Below, in pieces: positions 37,172 through 45,468 of a stretch of DNA of 64,000 bases. The notes beneath the pieces are model-generated. The model made no database searches. It had not been told where the DNA came from and was given only the letters and a program-made list of their open reading frames with translations. The position numbers were made by a program, and so were the translations under genes. This DNA is from Roseibium suaedae. Lineage in GTDB: Bacteria > Pseudomonadota > Alphaproteobacteria > Rhizobiales > Stappiaceae. The first letter of the stretch is position 1; every line of letters starts with the position of its first letter. The DNA lies in assembly GCF_900142725.1 (NCBI RefSeq), contig NZ_FRBW01000004.1, positions 310,001 to 374,000 of the forward strand, given 5' to 3'.

Positions 37172-38122
37172 ATGGTCGCGCGCGTATTCATTGATGGTGA
37201 AGCTGGAACGACTGGACTCCAGATTCGCGAGCGCCTTGCTGCGCGCCGGGATCTGGAGCTTCTCTCCATTCCTGATCATCTGCGCAAGGATCTCTCTGCC
37301 CGTGCAGATCTGCTGAACGCTGCAGATGTTGCCATTCTTTGCCTGCCCGATGATGCGGCCAAGGAAAGCGTGTCGCTGATCACCAGCGATACCACCCGGG
37401 TGATCGATGCCTCGACCGCTTACCGGGTTGCCGAAGGCTGGGATTATGGTTTTGCCGAAATGGCGAAGGATCAGGGCGCGAAGATTGCTGCATCCAAGCG
37501 GGTGTCCAATCCGGGCTGCTGGCCGCAGGGCCTGATCGCCCTGACCCGTCCTCTGATCGAAGCCGGTCTTCTGCCGGCAGATCTGCCGCTCACCTACAAC
37601 GGCATTTCCGGCTATTCCGGCGGCGGCAAGTCCATGATCGCCGATTATGAAGCAGCAGGCGCTGGCGCAAACACCTTTGCGCCCTACGCCCTGACCTTCA
37701 ATCACAAGCACTTGCCTGAAATGACGGCTTACAGCGGCCTGACCAAGGCTCCGCTGTTCACCCCGTCTGTCGGCAACTACTACAAGGGCATGCTGACGGC
37801 CATTCCGCTGCAGCTTTCGGCTCTGCCGAAGGTGCCGACGGGCGCCGAGCTCCATGCTGCTATCGCCGACCATTTCGCTGCCATCAAGGATGGCTTTGTC
37901 GAAGTGGCCCCGCTTGCAGACACCGGCTCGTCCAAGGACCTGAACCCGGAAGCGCACAACGGCACCAACACGCTGCGTCTGCATGTGTTTGCCAATGACG
38001 CCCGCGCTCAGGCCGTTCTGATCGCCGTTTATGACAATCTGGGCAAGGGCGCGTCCGGCGCTGCCGTCCAGAACCTGAACCTGATGCTGGGGGTCGATGC
38101 GGCAACCAGCCTCGCTGCCTGA
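37172..38122 (+). CDS. argC: N-acetyl-gamma-glutamyl-phosphate reductase, type 2
   Basis: The 316-residue protein is the short type 2 AGPR of alphaproteobacteria. It has the NADP-binding opening [14 protein letters not shown], the catalytic cysteine at about residue 116 in [16 protein letters not shown], and late histidine segments (THKHLPEM-like NHKHLPEM). It converts N-acetylglutamyl phosphate to the semialdehyde in arginine synthesis. ATG at 37172 gives the full family length. leuD follows after 46 bases on the same strand, so the two may be cotranscribed although they serve different amino acids. Confidence 0.95.
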   Translation: MVARVFIDGEAGTTGLQIRERLAARRDLELLSIPDHLRKDLSARADLLNAADVAILCLPDDAAKESVSLITSDTTRVIDASTAYRVAEGWDYGFAEMAKDQGAKIAASKRVSNPGCWPQGLIALTRPLIEAGLLPADLPLTYNGISGYSGGGKSMIADYEAAGAGANTFAPYALTFNHKHLPEMTAYSGLTKAPLFTPSVGNYYKGMLTAIPLQLSALPKVPTGAELHAAIADHFAAIKDGFVEVAPLADTGSSKDLNPEAHNGTNTLRLHVFANDARAQAVLIAVYDNLGKGASGAAVQNLNLMLGVDAATSLAA

Positions 38123-38168
38123 TAATCAAAACAAGACAACAAGCCAGAGACCTTTGGAGGTTATCGCC

Positions 38169-38774
38169 TTGGACAAGTTCACCACGCTCACCGGTGTCGC
38201 CGCTCCGCTGCCGATCATCAACATCGACACGGACATGATCATCCCGAAGCAGTATCTGAAGACGATCAAGCGCACGGGCCTCGGCACCGCGCTGTTCTCC
38301 GAGATGCGCTACAATGAAGACGGATCCGACAACGCGGATTTCGTCCTCAACCAGCCGGCCTACAAGGGCGCACAGATCCTGGTCGCAGGCGACAACTTCG
38401 GCTGCGGTTCTTCCCGTGAGCACGCTCCGTGGGCTCTGCTCGATTTCGGCATCCGCTGCGTGATCTCCACGTCCTTCGCCGACATCTTCTACAACAACTG
38501 CTTCAAGAACGGCATTCTGCCGATCCGCGTGTCTGAAGAAGAACTCGACAAGCTTCTGGACGATGCTTCCCGCGGCGCCAACTCCACCCTGACCGTGGAT
38601 CTGGAAACCCAGACCATCAAGGGCCCGGATGGTGGTTCGATTTCCTTCGAGATCGATCCGTTCCGCAAGCACTGCCTGTTGAACGGTCTCGACGACATCG
38701 GCCTGACCATGGAAAAGGCTCCGAAGATCGACAATTTCGAAGCCAAGGCCGCCGAAAGCCGCCCCTGGGCGTAA
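38169..38774 (+). CDS. leuD: 3-isopropylmalate dehydratase small subunit LeuD
   Basis: The 201-residue product has the LeuD features: [33 protein letters not shown] (the swivelling-domain serine and arginine that touch substrate), [17 protein letters not shown] and a C-terminal [16 protein letters not shown]. With LeuC, which is not in the window, it isomerises isopropylmalate in leucine synthesis. The start is a TTG at 38169 with GGAGG eight bases upstream; the resulting length equals the family norm. An in-frame ATG at 38097 lies within argC and is unlikely. Palindromic repeats follow the gene. Confidence 0.96.
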   Translation: MDKFTTLTGVAAPLPIINIDTDMIIPKQYLKTIKRTGLGTALFSEMRYNEDGSDNADFVLNQPAYKGAQILVAGDNFGCGSSREHAPWALLDFGIRCVISTSFADIFYNNCFKNGILPIRVSEEELDKLLDDASRGANSTLTVDLETQTIKGPDGGSISFEIDPFRKHCLLNGLDDIGLTMEKAPKIDNFEAKAAESRPWA

Positions 38775-38809
38775 GCCAACAGGCCTTTCGGGCCTGGCTG
38801 TTCTGACAT

Positions 38810-38851
38810 TTGTCACCCCGGACCTCCGTTGCGCCGTGTCCGGGGTGACAA
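38810..38851. repeat. Palindromic intergenic repeat after leuD
   Basis: Two 14-base arms, starting TTGTCACCCCGGAC and ending GTCCGGGGTGACAA, surround a 14-base loop. It could terminate leuD transcription, and its ends resemble those of the palindromes at 38919 and 61089 (GTCAYYCCGG-like). Confidence 0.7.
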
Positions 38852-38918
38852 TCCCAAAGATTTCGGGCGGGAGAACTGGCTAGGTCAGCCTTTCCGCATG
38901 AGAAATCCCCTCCGTCTT

Positions 38919-39028
38919 CGTCATGCCATGGCTTGACCATGGCATCCATTCCGTAACCTCGCCACATGGAAACGCAGTGCTTTGTGGAGGCGGAACGGCA
39001 TGGATTCCGGTTCAAGCCCGGAATGACG
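38919..39028. repeat. Imperfect palindromic repeat element, about 110 bp
   Basis: The left arm (CGTCATGCCATGGCTTGACC...) and right arm (...CAAGCCCGGAATGACG) are imperfectly inverted; each arm also contains a shorter stem around CTTGA/TCAAG. Such elements are common between genes in alphaproteobacteria. Together with the repeat at 38810 it fills most of the 399-base gap between leuD and msrQ, where I see no gene. Confidence 0.65.
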
Positions 39029-39173
39029 GCGTGGGGAAAGGCCGGTTTCCCTTATCTGCACTCTTGAGAATTGAGTTGATTGTTTGTGTGGCGCCGTATC
39101 CTCGCGCAGCCTTCACAGCGGCTTGAACAGATTTGGGATGCGCGGCGCGCGTTTCCGTTTTACGTCAGAAGCC

Positions 39174-40043
39174 ATGACCCAGGTTTCGACTGTCTTGAGC
39201 GCGATGCCCTGGATGGACCGGCAAGGCCGGCTGTCCGTTTTCCGGCTTGCCGTTTTCCTCATCCTGCTGGCTCCGGCCGCGGATTTGCTCTTCTTCCTGT
39301 TCTTCGGTCCGGTCTTTCCCGAGCCCTATGAGCTGGCCATTCACGAGAGCGGCGATTGGGCAGTCCGTTTTCTGGTTCTCTCGCTGGCCATCACTCCGGC
39401 CCGCCGGATTTTCTCCTGGAACAAGCTGATCGGTGTGCGGCGGATGATCGGCGTCTCTGTGCTCTTTTATGTGCTTTTGCATCTGGTGCTCTACGTTGCC
39501 TCGGAGCATTGGAGCCTTCCCAAGGTCGTGAGCGAGATCGCGCTCCGGTTTTATCTGACCATCGGCTTTGTCGCCCTGCTCGGCCTTGCGGCTCTGGGCA
39601 TCACGTCCTTTGACCGGATGATCCGCAGGCTGGGGCGCCGGTGGAACCAGTTACACATGCTGGTCTATCCGATCGCAGGTCTGGCTCTGTGGCATTATTT
39701 CCTGCAGTCCAAGTCGGATGTCTCATCCGCCGTGCTGATGGCAGGGCTTTTTGCGCTGCTGATGCTTTACCGTATCGCGGTCCGCCTGAAACTGCCCCTG
39801 GCGAGCCCACTTGTTCTCGCAGGCTGTGCGGCCGGCGGTGCTGCGGCTGCGGCAGGCATCGAGTTTGCCTGGTATGCCCTGGCAACCGGCATTCCTGCCA
39901 AGCTGGTGTTCCTGGCCAATTTCGACGTGCAGTACGAGCTTCGGCCCGCAGTCTGGGTGGGGATTGCAGGCTTGAGCGTTGCGGTCATCAGAATGCTGCA
40001 GATGCTTCTGCCGATGGTTCGGAGCAAGCTAAAGGCAGCCTGA
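39174..40043 (+). CDS. msrQ: MsrQ-type heme-binding membrane protein (ferric-reductase-like domain)
   Basis: A 289-residue membrane protein of the MsrQ/YedZ family. Six or more hydrophobic segments include RLAVFLILLAPAADLLFFLFF, RMIGVSVLFYVLLHLVLYV (heme-ligand histidine), FYLTIGFVALLGLAALGI and HMLVYPIAGLALWHYF (histidine pair). MsrQ passes electrons from quinol or flavin to the periplasmic methionine-sulfoxide reductase MsrP. The MsrP gene is not adjacent, and the C-terminus has two additional hydrophobic segments, so the protein is longer than the E. coli form (about 210). ATG at 39174 is the best of several starts but has no clear ribosome site. Confidence 0.8.
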   Translation: MTQVSTVLSAMPWMDRQGRLSVFRLAVFLILLAPAADLLFFLFFGPVFPEPYELAIHESGDWAVRFLVLSLAITPARRIFSWNKLIGVRRMIGVSVLFYVLLHLVLYVASEHWSLPKVVSEIALRFYLTIGFVALLGLAALGITSFDRMIRRLGRRWNQLHMLVYPIAGLALWHYFLQSKSDVSSAVLMAGLFALLMLYRIAVRLKLPLASPLVLAGCAAGGAAAAAGIEFAWYALATGIPAKLVFLANFDVQYELRPAVWVGIAGLSVAVIRMLQMLLPMVRSKLKAA

Positions 40044-40057
40044 AAAGGGGAGTCCGC

Positions 40058-40561
40058 TCAGGACTTGGCGCTGCCGCGCAACTCGCGGGCGGCGAGCATC
40101 TGTTCGAGTTGTTCGAACGTGTCCCCAAGCGGGGCGAGGGCCGTGGCCGTTGCGCGGAAGCGGTTGGCATGGGCCTCGAACAGGCGCCGGGCCAGTTCCG
40201 GATATTCCTGGATCATGCGTTTGAACAGGGCCCGCCGGATCCGGATCACCCGGACCGCGCCAATGGCAACGGCCCGGCAGGGGCGCTTGGTATCGGCCAG
40301 AAGGGCGCTTTCGCCGAGGAGGCTGCCGGTCGGCGCGAGGTCAACTTCGTCGAACCCGTCCGGCCCGCGCTTCTGCAGGCTGACTTCGCCGGCGGCGATC
40401 ACAAGACCGCCATCGGCTCTTTCTTCCTCATCAAACAGGATCATGCCATTGCGGTAGTCGAGACTTTCCGCGCTGAAGGCAAGCAGACGCAACTGGTCGT
40501 CGGCGAAGTCCGACAACATCGGGATCTGCTGCAGTATGGCGATATCCTGAATAAGGCTCAT
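40058..40561 (-). CDS. Cyclic-nucleotide-binding domain protein without DNA-binding domain
   Basis: The 167-residue product is a single Crp-type cNMP-binding domain: LRLLAFSAESLDYRNGMILFDE, AAGEVSLQKR, and the phosphate-binding-cassette region GSLLGESALLADTKRPCRAVA. The final helix (FKRMIQEYPELARRLFEAHANRF) corresponds to the Crp dimer helix, after which the protein stops with no helix-turn-helix. It may sense a nucleotide or act as a protein-protein adaptor. It lies 25 bases downstream of the OmpR-type regulator gene on the same strand, so both are probably one transcript. Confidence 0.85.
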   Translation of the reverse strand: MSLIQDIAILQQIPMLSDFADDQLRLLAFSAESLDYRNGMILFDEEERADGGLVIAAGEVSLQKRGPDGFDEVDLAPTGSLLGESALLADTKRPCRAVAIGAVRVIRIRRALFKRMIQEYPELARRLFEAHANRFRATATALAPLGDTFEQLEQMLAARELRGSAKS

Positions 40562-40585
40562 TCTTAAGCTTTACGCCGCGCGGTT

Positions 40586-41269
40586 TCAGGGCACAAGCTT
40601 ATATCCACCGGCTTCTGTGACCAGAAGTTCCGCATTGGACGGGTCCCGCTCGATCTTCTGCCGCAGGCGGTAGATGTGGGTCTCCAGTGTGTGGGTCGTC
40701 ACGCCGGAATTGTAGCCCCAGACCTCATGCAGAAGAATGTCGCGGGTCACCGGCTTCTCGCCTGCCCGGTAGAGGAACTTCAGGATCGACGTTTCCTTTT
40801 CCGTCAGGCGCACCTTCGAGCCCTTTTCATCCAGCATCAGCTTGGCGGCCGGGCGGAAGGAATAGCGGCCGATGGCAAAAGTCGCGTCTTCGCTCTGCTC
40901 GTGCTGGCGCAGGTGGGCGCGCATGCGGGCGAGAAGAACCGCGAACTTGAACGGCTTGGTGACATAGTCATTGGCACCGGCTTCCAGACCCAGGATCGTG
41001 TCGCTGTCGCCGTCATGACCGGTCAGCATGATGATCGGCGCCTTGAAGCCGTTCTTGCGCAGCAGCTTCACGGCTTCGCGCCCATCGATATCCGGCAGGC
41101 CGACGTCCATCAGCAGCATGTCGATGGATTCGTCCTTCGCCTTGGCAATGCCGCTTGCGGCGCTGTCTGCCTGGATGGTCTCGAACTCGTCATAGAGTGA
41201 CAACTGCTCGACCAATGCCTCACGCAGATCATTGTCGTCATCAACGATGAGAATGGTACGGGCTGTCAT
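40586..41269 (-). CDS. OmpR/PhoB-family response regulator, possibly CenR-type
   Basis: A 227-residue regulator with a receiver domain (TILIVDDDNDLREALVEQL, phospho-acceptor Asp in LLMDVGLPD near 55, KPF near 105) and a winged-helix output domain (VRLTEKETSILKFLYRAGEKPV, then THTLETHIYRLRQKIE). The sequence resembles the envelope regulator CenR of alphaproteobacteria as I recall it, but I cannot verify this. No cognate histidine kinase gene is adjacent. ATG at 41269 has GAGGAAC upstream. It is divergent from an L,D-transpeptidase gene, which fits a cell-envelope role. Confidence 0.88.
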   Translation of the reverse strand: MTARTILIVDDDNDLREALVEQLSLYDEFETIQADSAASGIAKAKDESIDMLLMDVGLPDIDGREAVKLLRKNGFKAPIIMLTGHDGDSDTILGLEAGANDYVTKPFKFAVLLARMRAHLRQHEQSEDATFAIGRYSFRPAAKLMLDEKGSKVRLTEKETSILKFLYRAGEKPVTRDILLHEVWGYNSGVTTHTLETHIYRLRQKIERDPSNAELLVTEAGGYKLVP

Positions 41270-41484
41270 CTCTGGTTCCTCGCTCTGGCCTTGCGCCAAC
41301 GGATTTTTCTTAAAGACCCGATCAGCATCACGTGAACAACATGGGTCGTGTGACCTGTTTGTGCGAGGGAAATCATCGCCAAACAAGAGGTTCTGCGTCA
41401 ATTCTTCTTCACGGCGGGGTCAGCGGAGGGTTATCAAGAGGTCCTGCGTGCAGTGCGCATGAAAAGGCTTCAGGGAACGACCGG

Positions 41485-42018
41485 GTGAGAAAAGCGGCGG
41501 AAAGACTTGTGGTCCGGGTTCGTCCCGGTCAGAAAACGAAGGGAATTCTGCAGCTCGGTCCGATCACGGTTCCGTGTGCCATCGGGAGGTCGGGTCTGAC
41601 GCGTCTGAAACGCGAAGGCGACGGCGCAACGCCCGTTGGCCGGTTTGCCCTGCTGGGCGCCTATTACCGGGCCGACCGGCAGGCTCGGCTTGCCGGAGGC
41701 GTGCCTTGCGAGCCGATCCGGCCGGACGATGGCTGGTGCGATGATCCGCGCCATTTCCGTTATAACCGGCCTGTGACGCTGCCCTTTGCCGCGAGCCACG
41801 AGAAGATGTGGCGGGACGACCACCTCTACGACATCGTGGTGGTTCTGGATTGCAACATGGCTCCGGCGGTCAAGGGGCGGGGCAGTGCGATCTTTTTCCA
41901 TCTCGCCCGGGAAAATTACACCCCGACCGAAGGCTGTGTGGCTGTCGCGCCCCGGCACATGCGTCTCATCCTGTCGCGGTTGAGGCGGGGCGCGGTGATG
42001 GAGATTTCCGGGCTCTGA
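41485..42018 (+). CDS. L,D-transpeptidase (YkuD) family protein
   Basis: The 177-residue protein carries the YkuD active-site region FFHLARENYTPTEGCVAV, with the histidine and the catalytic cysteine in T-E-G-C, preceded by KREGDGATPVGRF, typical of the short rhizobial YkuD group. L,D-transpeptidases crosslink peptidoglycan or attach outer-membrane proteins. No clear signal peptide follows from the chosen GTG at 41485 (AGGGA eight bases upstream), so export is uncertain; an upstream frame to 41332 is open but not signal-like. It is divergent from the OmpR-type regulator. Confidence 0.85.
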   Translation: MRKAAERLVVRVRPGQKTKGILQLGPITVPCAIGRSGLTRLKREGDGATPVGRFALLGAYYRADRQARLAGGVPCEPIRPDDGWCDDPRHFRYNRPVTLPFAASHEKMWRDDHLYDIVVVLDCNMAPAVKGRGSAIFFHLARENYTPTEGCVAVAPRHMRLILSRLRRGAVMEISGL

Positions 42019-42127
42019 CGGGAACGCTGCGGCACTTGCCGCGTTGTTCCAGACAGACGATCCGGCTATGGGATCTGACGAGGCGCGCAATTGCCAGCCG
42101 CCTCTTTGCAAGATTTGGGGGAATGCC

Positions 42128-43009
42128 ATGCGCTGGAGAGGCCGCCGGACGAGTGACAATATCGAAGACCGCCGCTCGGCCGGGTATACCCGGGGCGGTG
42201 GCGGCGTGCGTGTCGGTGGCGGGCTCGGGCTCACCGGCGTTCTGGTCGTGCTCGCCATCTCATGGTTCACCGGCATTGACCCTATGACCCTGCTTCAGGG
42301 GCTGGACGGATCCTCCGGCGGCGGAAACTATCAGACCTCCGAACCGGCTTCCCGCGGCACTCCGGACGACCCGCAGGCTCAGTTCGTCTCGGTCATCCTG
42401 GCTGACACGGAAGACACCTGGAGCCATATCCTGGGTCAGTATGGCGAGAACTATCCGGAGCCGACCCTGGTGCTTTTCTCCGGCGCAGTGCCATCAGCCT
42501 GCGGTAATGCCACTTCTGCCACCGGTCCCTTTTACTGCGGGGCGGATCAGAAAGTTTACATCGATCTGTCCTTCTACAAGCAGCTGGCCGGTCAATTGAA
42601 TGCGCCGGGCGATTTCGCCCAGGCCTATGTTCTGGCCCATGAAGTCGGTCATCATCTGCAGAACCTGCTCGGTGTCCTGCCGGAATATCAGAAGGCCCGC
42701 CGCACCATGAGCGAGCGCGAAGCCAATGCTCTTTCCGTGCGCGTGGAGCTTCAGGCCGATTGCTACGCCGGCATCTGGGCGCATTACGCCGCCCGCAAGC
42801 GGGATTTCATCGAGGATGGCGACATCGAGGAAGCGCTGAATGCAGCCTCCAGGATTGGTGACGACACTTTGCAGAAACAGGCGCAGGGCTATGCGGTGCC
42901 CGAAACCTTCAACCACGGAACCTCCGCCCAGCGGGCCCGCTGGTTCCGTCAGGGCTTCGAGACAGGCGACCTGAAAGCCTGCAATACCTTTGAAGCCGCC
43001 ACGCTTTAA
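42128..43009 (+). CDS. Neutral zinc metallopeptidase, YpfJ family
   Basis: The 293-residue protein has a basic N-terminus, one membrane anchor (GLTGVLVVLAISWFTG, about 36-51) and the zinc site VLAHEVGHHLQNLLG with HEVGH near 180, followed by VRVELQADCYAGIWAH carrying the third ligand. This is the YpfJ/neutral zinc peptidase family of unknown substrate. ATG at 42128 has GGGGG six bases upstream. It lies 109 bases after the L,D-transpeptidase gene on the same strand. Confidence 0.88.
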   Translation: MRWRGRRTSDNIEDRRSAGYTRGGGGVRVGGGLGLTGVLVVLAISWFTGIDPMTLLQGLDGSSGGGNYQTSEPASRGTPDDPQAQFVSVILADTEDTWSHILGQYGENYPEPTLVLFSGAVPSACGNATSATGPFYCGADQKVYIDLSFYKQLAGQLNAPGDFAQAYVLAHEVGHHLQNLLGVLPEYQKARRTMSEREANALSVRVELQADCYAGIWAHYAARKRDFIEDGDIEEALNAASRIGDDTLQKQAQGYAVPETFNHGTSAQRARWFRQGFETGDLKACNTFEAATL

Positions 43010-43140
43010 GGATGTTCAGACGAAACGCGGACAGCTGCAGGTAACCCGGACTGGTAATCGGCCCGGTTTTCCGCCATATAGGGGGCAAAGCTCCCGGGCG
43101 GAGCTGTTGTTCCACTCTCATGAACATGATGGTCACCGGT

Positions 43141-44076
43141 ATGGCGCAAGAGCGCAGGCCCTTTTTGAAGATGAACGGTCTTGGCAACGACTTCCTGGTC
43201 TGGGATGCGCGGGAAACCCCGCTGCGCCTGACTCCGGATCAGATTGCCAAGCTTGGCGACCGCGAGACCGGCGTCGGCTTTGATCAGATGATCACGGTCG
43301 AGAAGTCCCCGGCGGGCGCTGACGCGTTCATGCGCATCCACAATTGCGATGGCTCCCAGGTCAATGCCTGCGGCAATGCCACCCGTTGTATCGGCCGCCT
43401 CCTGATGGAGGAAAGCGGCAAGGACCATGTCACCATCGAAACCAATGCCGGCCTTCTGCATGCCTATGCGACGGAAGATGCCCGTGTCGTCACCGTGGAT
43501 ATGGGCAAGCCGCGCCTGCGCTGGGACCAGATCCCTCTGGCTGAAGAGTTCGCCGACACCCGAGCGATCGAACTGCAGATCGGGCCGATCGATGATCCGA
43601 TCCTGCACACACCGGCCGCTGTTTCCATGGGCAATCCTCACGGCATCTTCTGGGTCAGCGATGTGGAAGCCTATGACCTCAGCAAGGTCGGTCCGCTGCT
43701 TGAACATCATCCGGTCTTCCCGGAAGGCGCCAACATCTCGCTGGCCCACATCTTCGCGCCGGACGAGATCCGGGTGAAGGTCTGGGAACGCGGCGTTGGT
43801 CTGACGCTGGCCTGCGGCACGGCGGCCTGTGCTGTCGGAGTGGCAGCTGCGCGGGACCGCAAGACCGGCCGCAAGACCACGATCCATCTTCCCGGTGGCC
43901 CCATCGGCATCGAGTGGCGCGAGAGCGACGACCACGTGATGATGACCGGCGGTACGGAAATCGAGTACGAGGCGGAAGCCGATCTCGGCACGCTGGCCTT
44001 CGAAAAGACCGGCCCGGGGGATGCGGACCAGGATGCATCGGCTGCTGCCGATCTCAAGGCAGGTGCCTCCGCATGA
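43141..44076 (+). CDS. dapF: Diaminopimelate epimerase DapF
   Basis: The 311-residue enzyme converts LL- to meso-diaminopimelate for lysine and peptidoglycan. Both catalytic cysteines are present, in VNACGNATRC and in LACGTAACA, as are MNGLGNDFLV near the start and VSMGNPHGIF. The start is chosen at 43141 (MAQERRPFL...); an ATG at 43120 adds seven residues. The C-terminal 30 residues are an extra alanine/aspartate-rich tail. The stop overlaps the mtaB ATG (ATGA), so the two are coupled. Confidence 0.95.
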   Translation: MAQERRPFLKMNGLGNDFLVWDARETPLRLTPDQIAKLGDRETGVGFDQMITVEKSPAGADAFMRIHNCDGSQVNACGNATRCIGRLLMEESGKDHVTIETNAGLLHAYATEDARVVTVDMGKPRLRWDQIPLAEEFADTRAIELQIGPIDDPILHTPAAVSMGNPHGIFWVSDVEAYDLSKVGPLLEHHPVFPEGANISLAHIFAPDEIRVKVWERGVGLTLACGTAACAVGVAAARDRKTGRKTTIHLPGGPIGIEWRESDDHVMMTGGTEIEYEAEADLGTLAFEKTGPGDADQDASAAADLKAGASA

Positions 44077-45344
44077 GCATTGATGTCGTCACCTTTGGTT
44101 GCCGGCTGAATTCCTACGAGTCGGAAGTGATGAAGCGGGAGGCAGAGGCTGCCGGCCTCAAGGATGCCATCCTGATCAACACCTGCGCCGTGACCAATGA
44201 AGCCGTGCGCCAGGCTCGTCAGGCCGTGCGCAAGGCCCGCCGGGATAATCCCAATGCGCGGATCATCGTCACCGGCTGCGCCGCCCAGACGGAAAGCGCT
44301 ACCTTCTCAGAGATGACTGAGGTCGATCTGGTGCTCGGCAACACCGAGAAGCTGGAGCGCAAGTCCTACGCCCAGGTTGCCGCTTTTGGCATCGATGACA
44401 GCGAAAAGGTCCGCGTCAACGACATCATGAGCGTTGAAGAGACCGCTGGCCATCTGATCGACGGGTTGGAAGGCCGGGCACGCGCTTTCGTTCAGGTTCA
44501 GAACGGCTGCGATCACCGTTGCACTTTCTGCATCATTCCCTATGGCCGCGGAAATTCCCGTTCCGTGCCGATGGGCGTGGTCATCGACCAGATCCGCCGC
44601 CTGGTGGAGAACGGCTATAACGAGATCGTTCTGACCGGTGTCGATATCACCTCCTATGGGTCCGACCTGCCGGGACTGCCGAAGCTCGGCACCCTGACGG
44701 CGAAGATCCTGAAGATGGTTCCGGACCTGAAGCGTCTGCGGCTGTCCTCCATCGACAGCATCGAGGCGGATGACGACCTGATGCGGGTGATTGCGGAAGA
44801 CGAACGCCTGATGCCGCATTTCCACCTGTCCTTGCAGGCCGGTGACGACATGATCCTCAAGCGCATGAAACGCCGCCACCTGCGCGCTGACACCATCCGC
44901 TTTTGCGAGGACGTGCGCCGCATGCGTCCGGATGTGGTGTTCGGCGCAGATATCATCGCTGGCTTCCCGACGGAAACCGAAGAGATGTTCTTGAACAGCC
45001 TGCGCATCGTCGATGAATGCGGGCTGACCCATCTGCATGTCTTCCCGTTCTCGCCGCGTCCCGGCACGCCTGCGGCCCGCATGCCGCAGTTGCCGCGCAA
45101 CCTGATCAAGGAGCGCGGGGCACGGTTGCGTGCGAAGGGCGAGGAAGTGCTGGCAAACTATCTCGCCAGCGAAGTTGGCAAGCTGCGCCCGGTCCTGATC
45201 GAGAAGGAAGGTCTGGGACGCACCGAACAATTCACGCAGACGGAGATTTCCGGCGGCATCGCCGGTGAAATCCTCAATGTCCGCATCACGGGCCACACGG
45301 GCCGTCACCTTCTTGGCGAGGTGGTGGCTGCCGCTGCGGCCTGA
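44073..45344 (+). CDS. mtaB: tRNA t6A37 C2-methylthiotransferase MtaB
   Basis: The 423-residue radical-SAM enzyme has the N-terminal UPF0004 domain with three cluster cysteines (TFGCRLNSYE, INTCAVTN, VTGCAAQ) and the radical-SAM motif CDHRCTFC near 150, with the substrate-proximal segments GVDITSYG and FHLSLQAGDD. It adds a methylthio group to threonylcarbamoyl-adenosine 37 of tRNAs reading ANN codons. Length and layout are normal for MtaB rather than MiaB or RimO. It overlaps dapF by four bases and precedes ftsY, a common alphaproteobacterial order. Confidence 0.95.
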   Translation: MSIDVVTFGCRLNSYESEVMKREAEAAGLKDAILINTCAVTNEAVRQARQAVRKARRDNPNARIIVTGCAAQTESATFSEMTEVDLVLGNTEKLERKSYAQVAAFGIDDSEKVRVNDIMSVEETAGHLIDGLEGRARAFVQVQNGCDHRCTFCIIPYGRGNSRSVPMGVVIDQIRRLVENGYNEIVLTGVDITSYGSDLPGLPKLGTLTAKILKMVPDLKRLRLSSIDSIEADDDLMRVIAEDERLMPHFHLSLQAGDDMILKRMKRRHLRADTIRFCEDVRRMRPDVVFGADIIAGFPTETEEMFLNSLRIVDECGLTHLHVFPFSPRPGTPAARMPQLPRNLIKERGARLRAKGEEVLANYLASEVGKLRPVLIEKEGLGRTEQFTQTEISGGIAGEILNVRITGHTGRHLLGEVVAAAAA

Positions 45345-45468
45345 CCGGCTTTTTCTGCGTATGGGGCGCAGGAGAGCAGGTCTTGAGATCATTCAGGCTC
45401 TGCCGGGCTGAGGTGCCAGGCGGGCCAACGCAGAGCCGGGGCTCAGGACCCGGTATCGGGGCAGGTTT

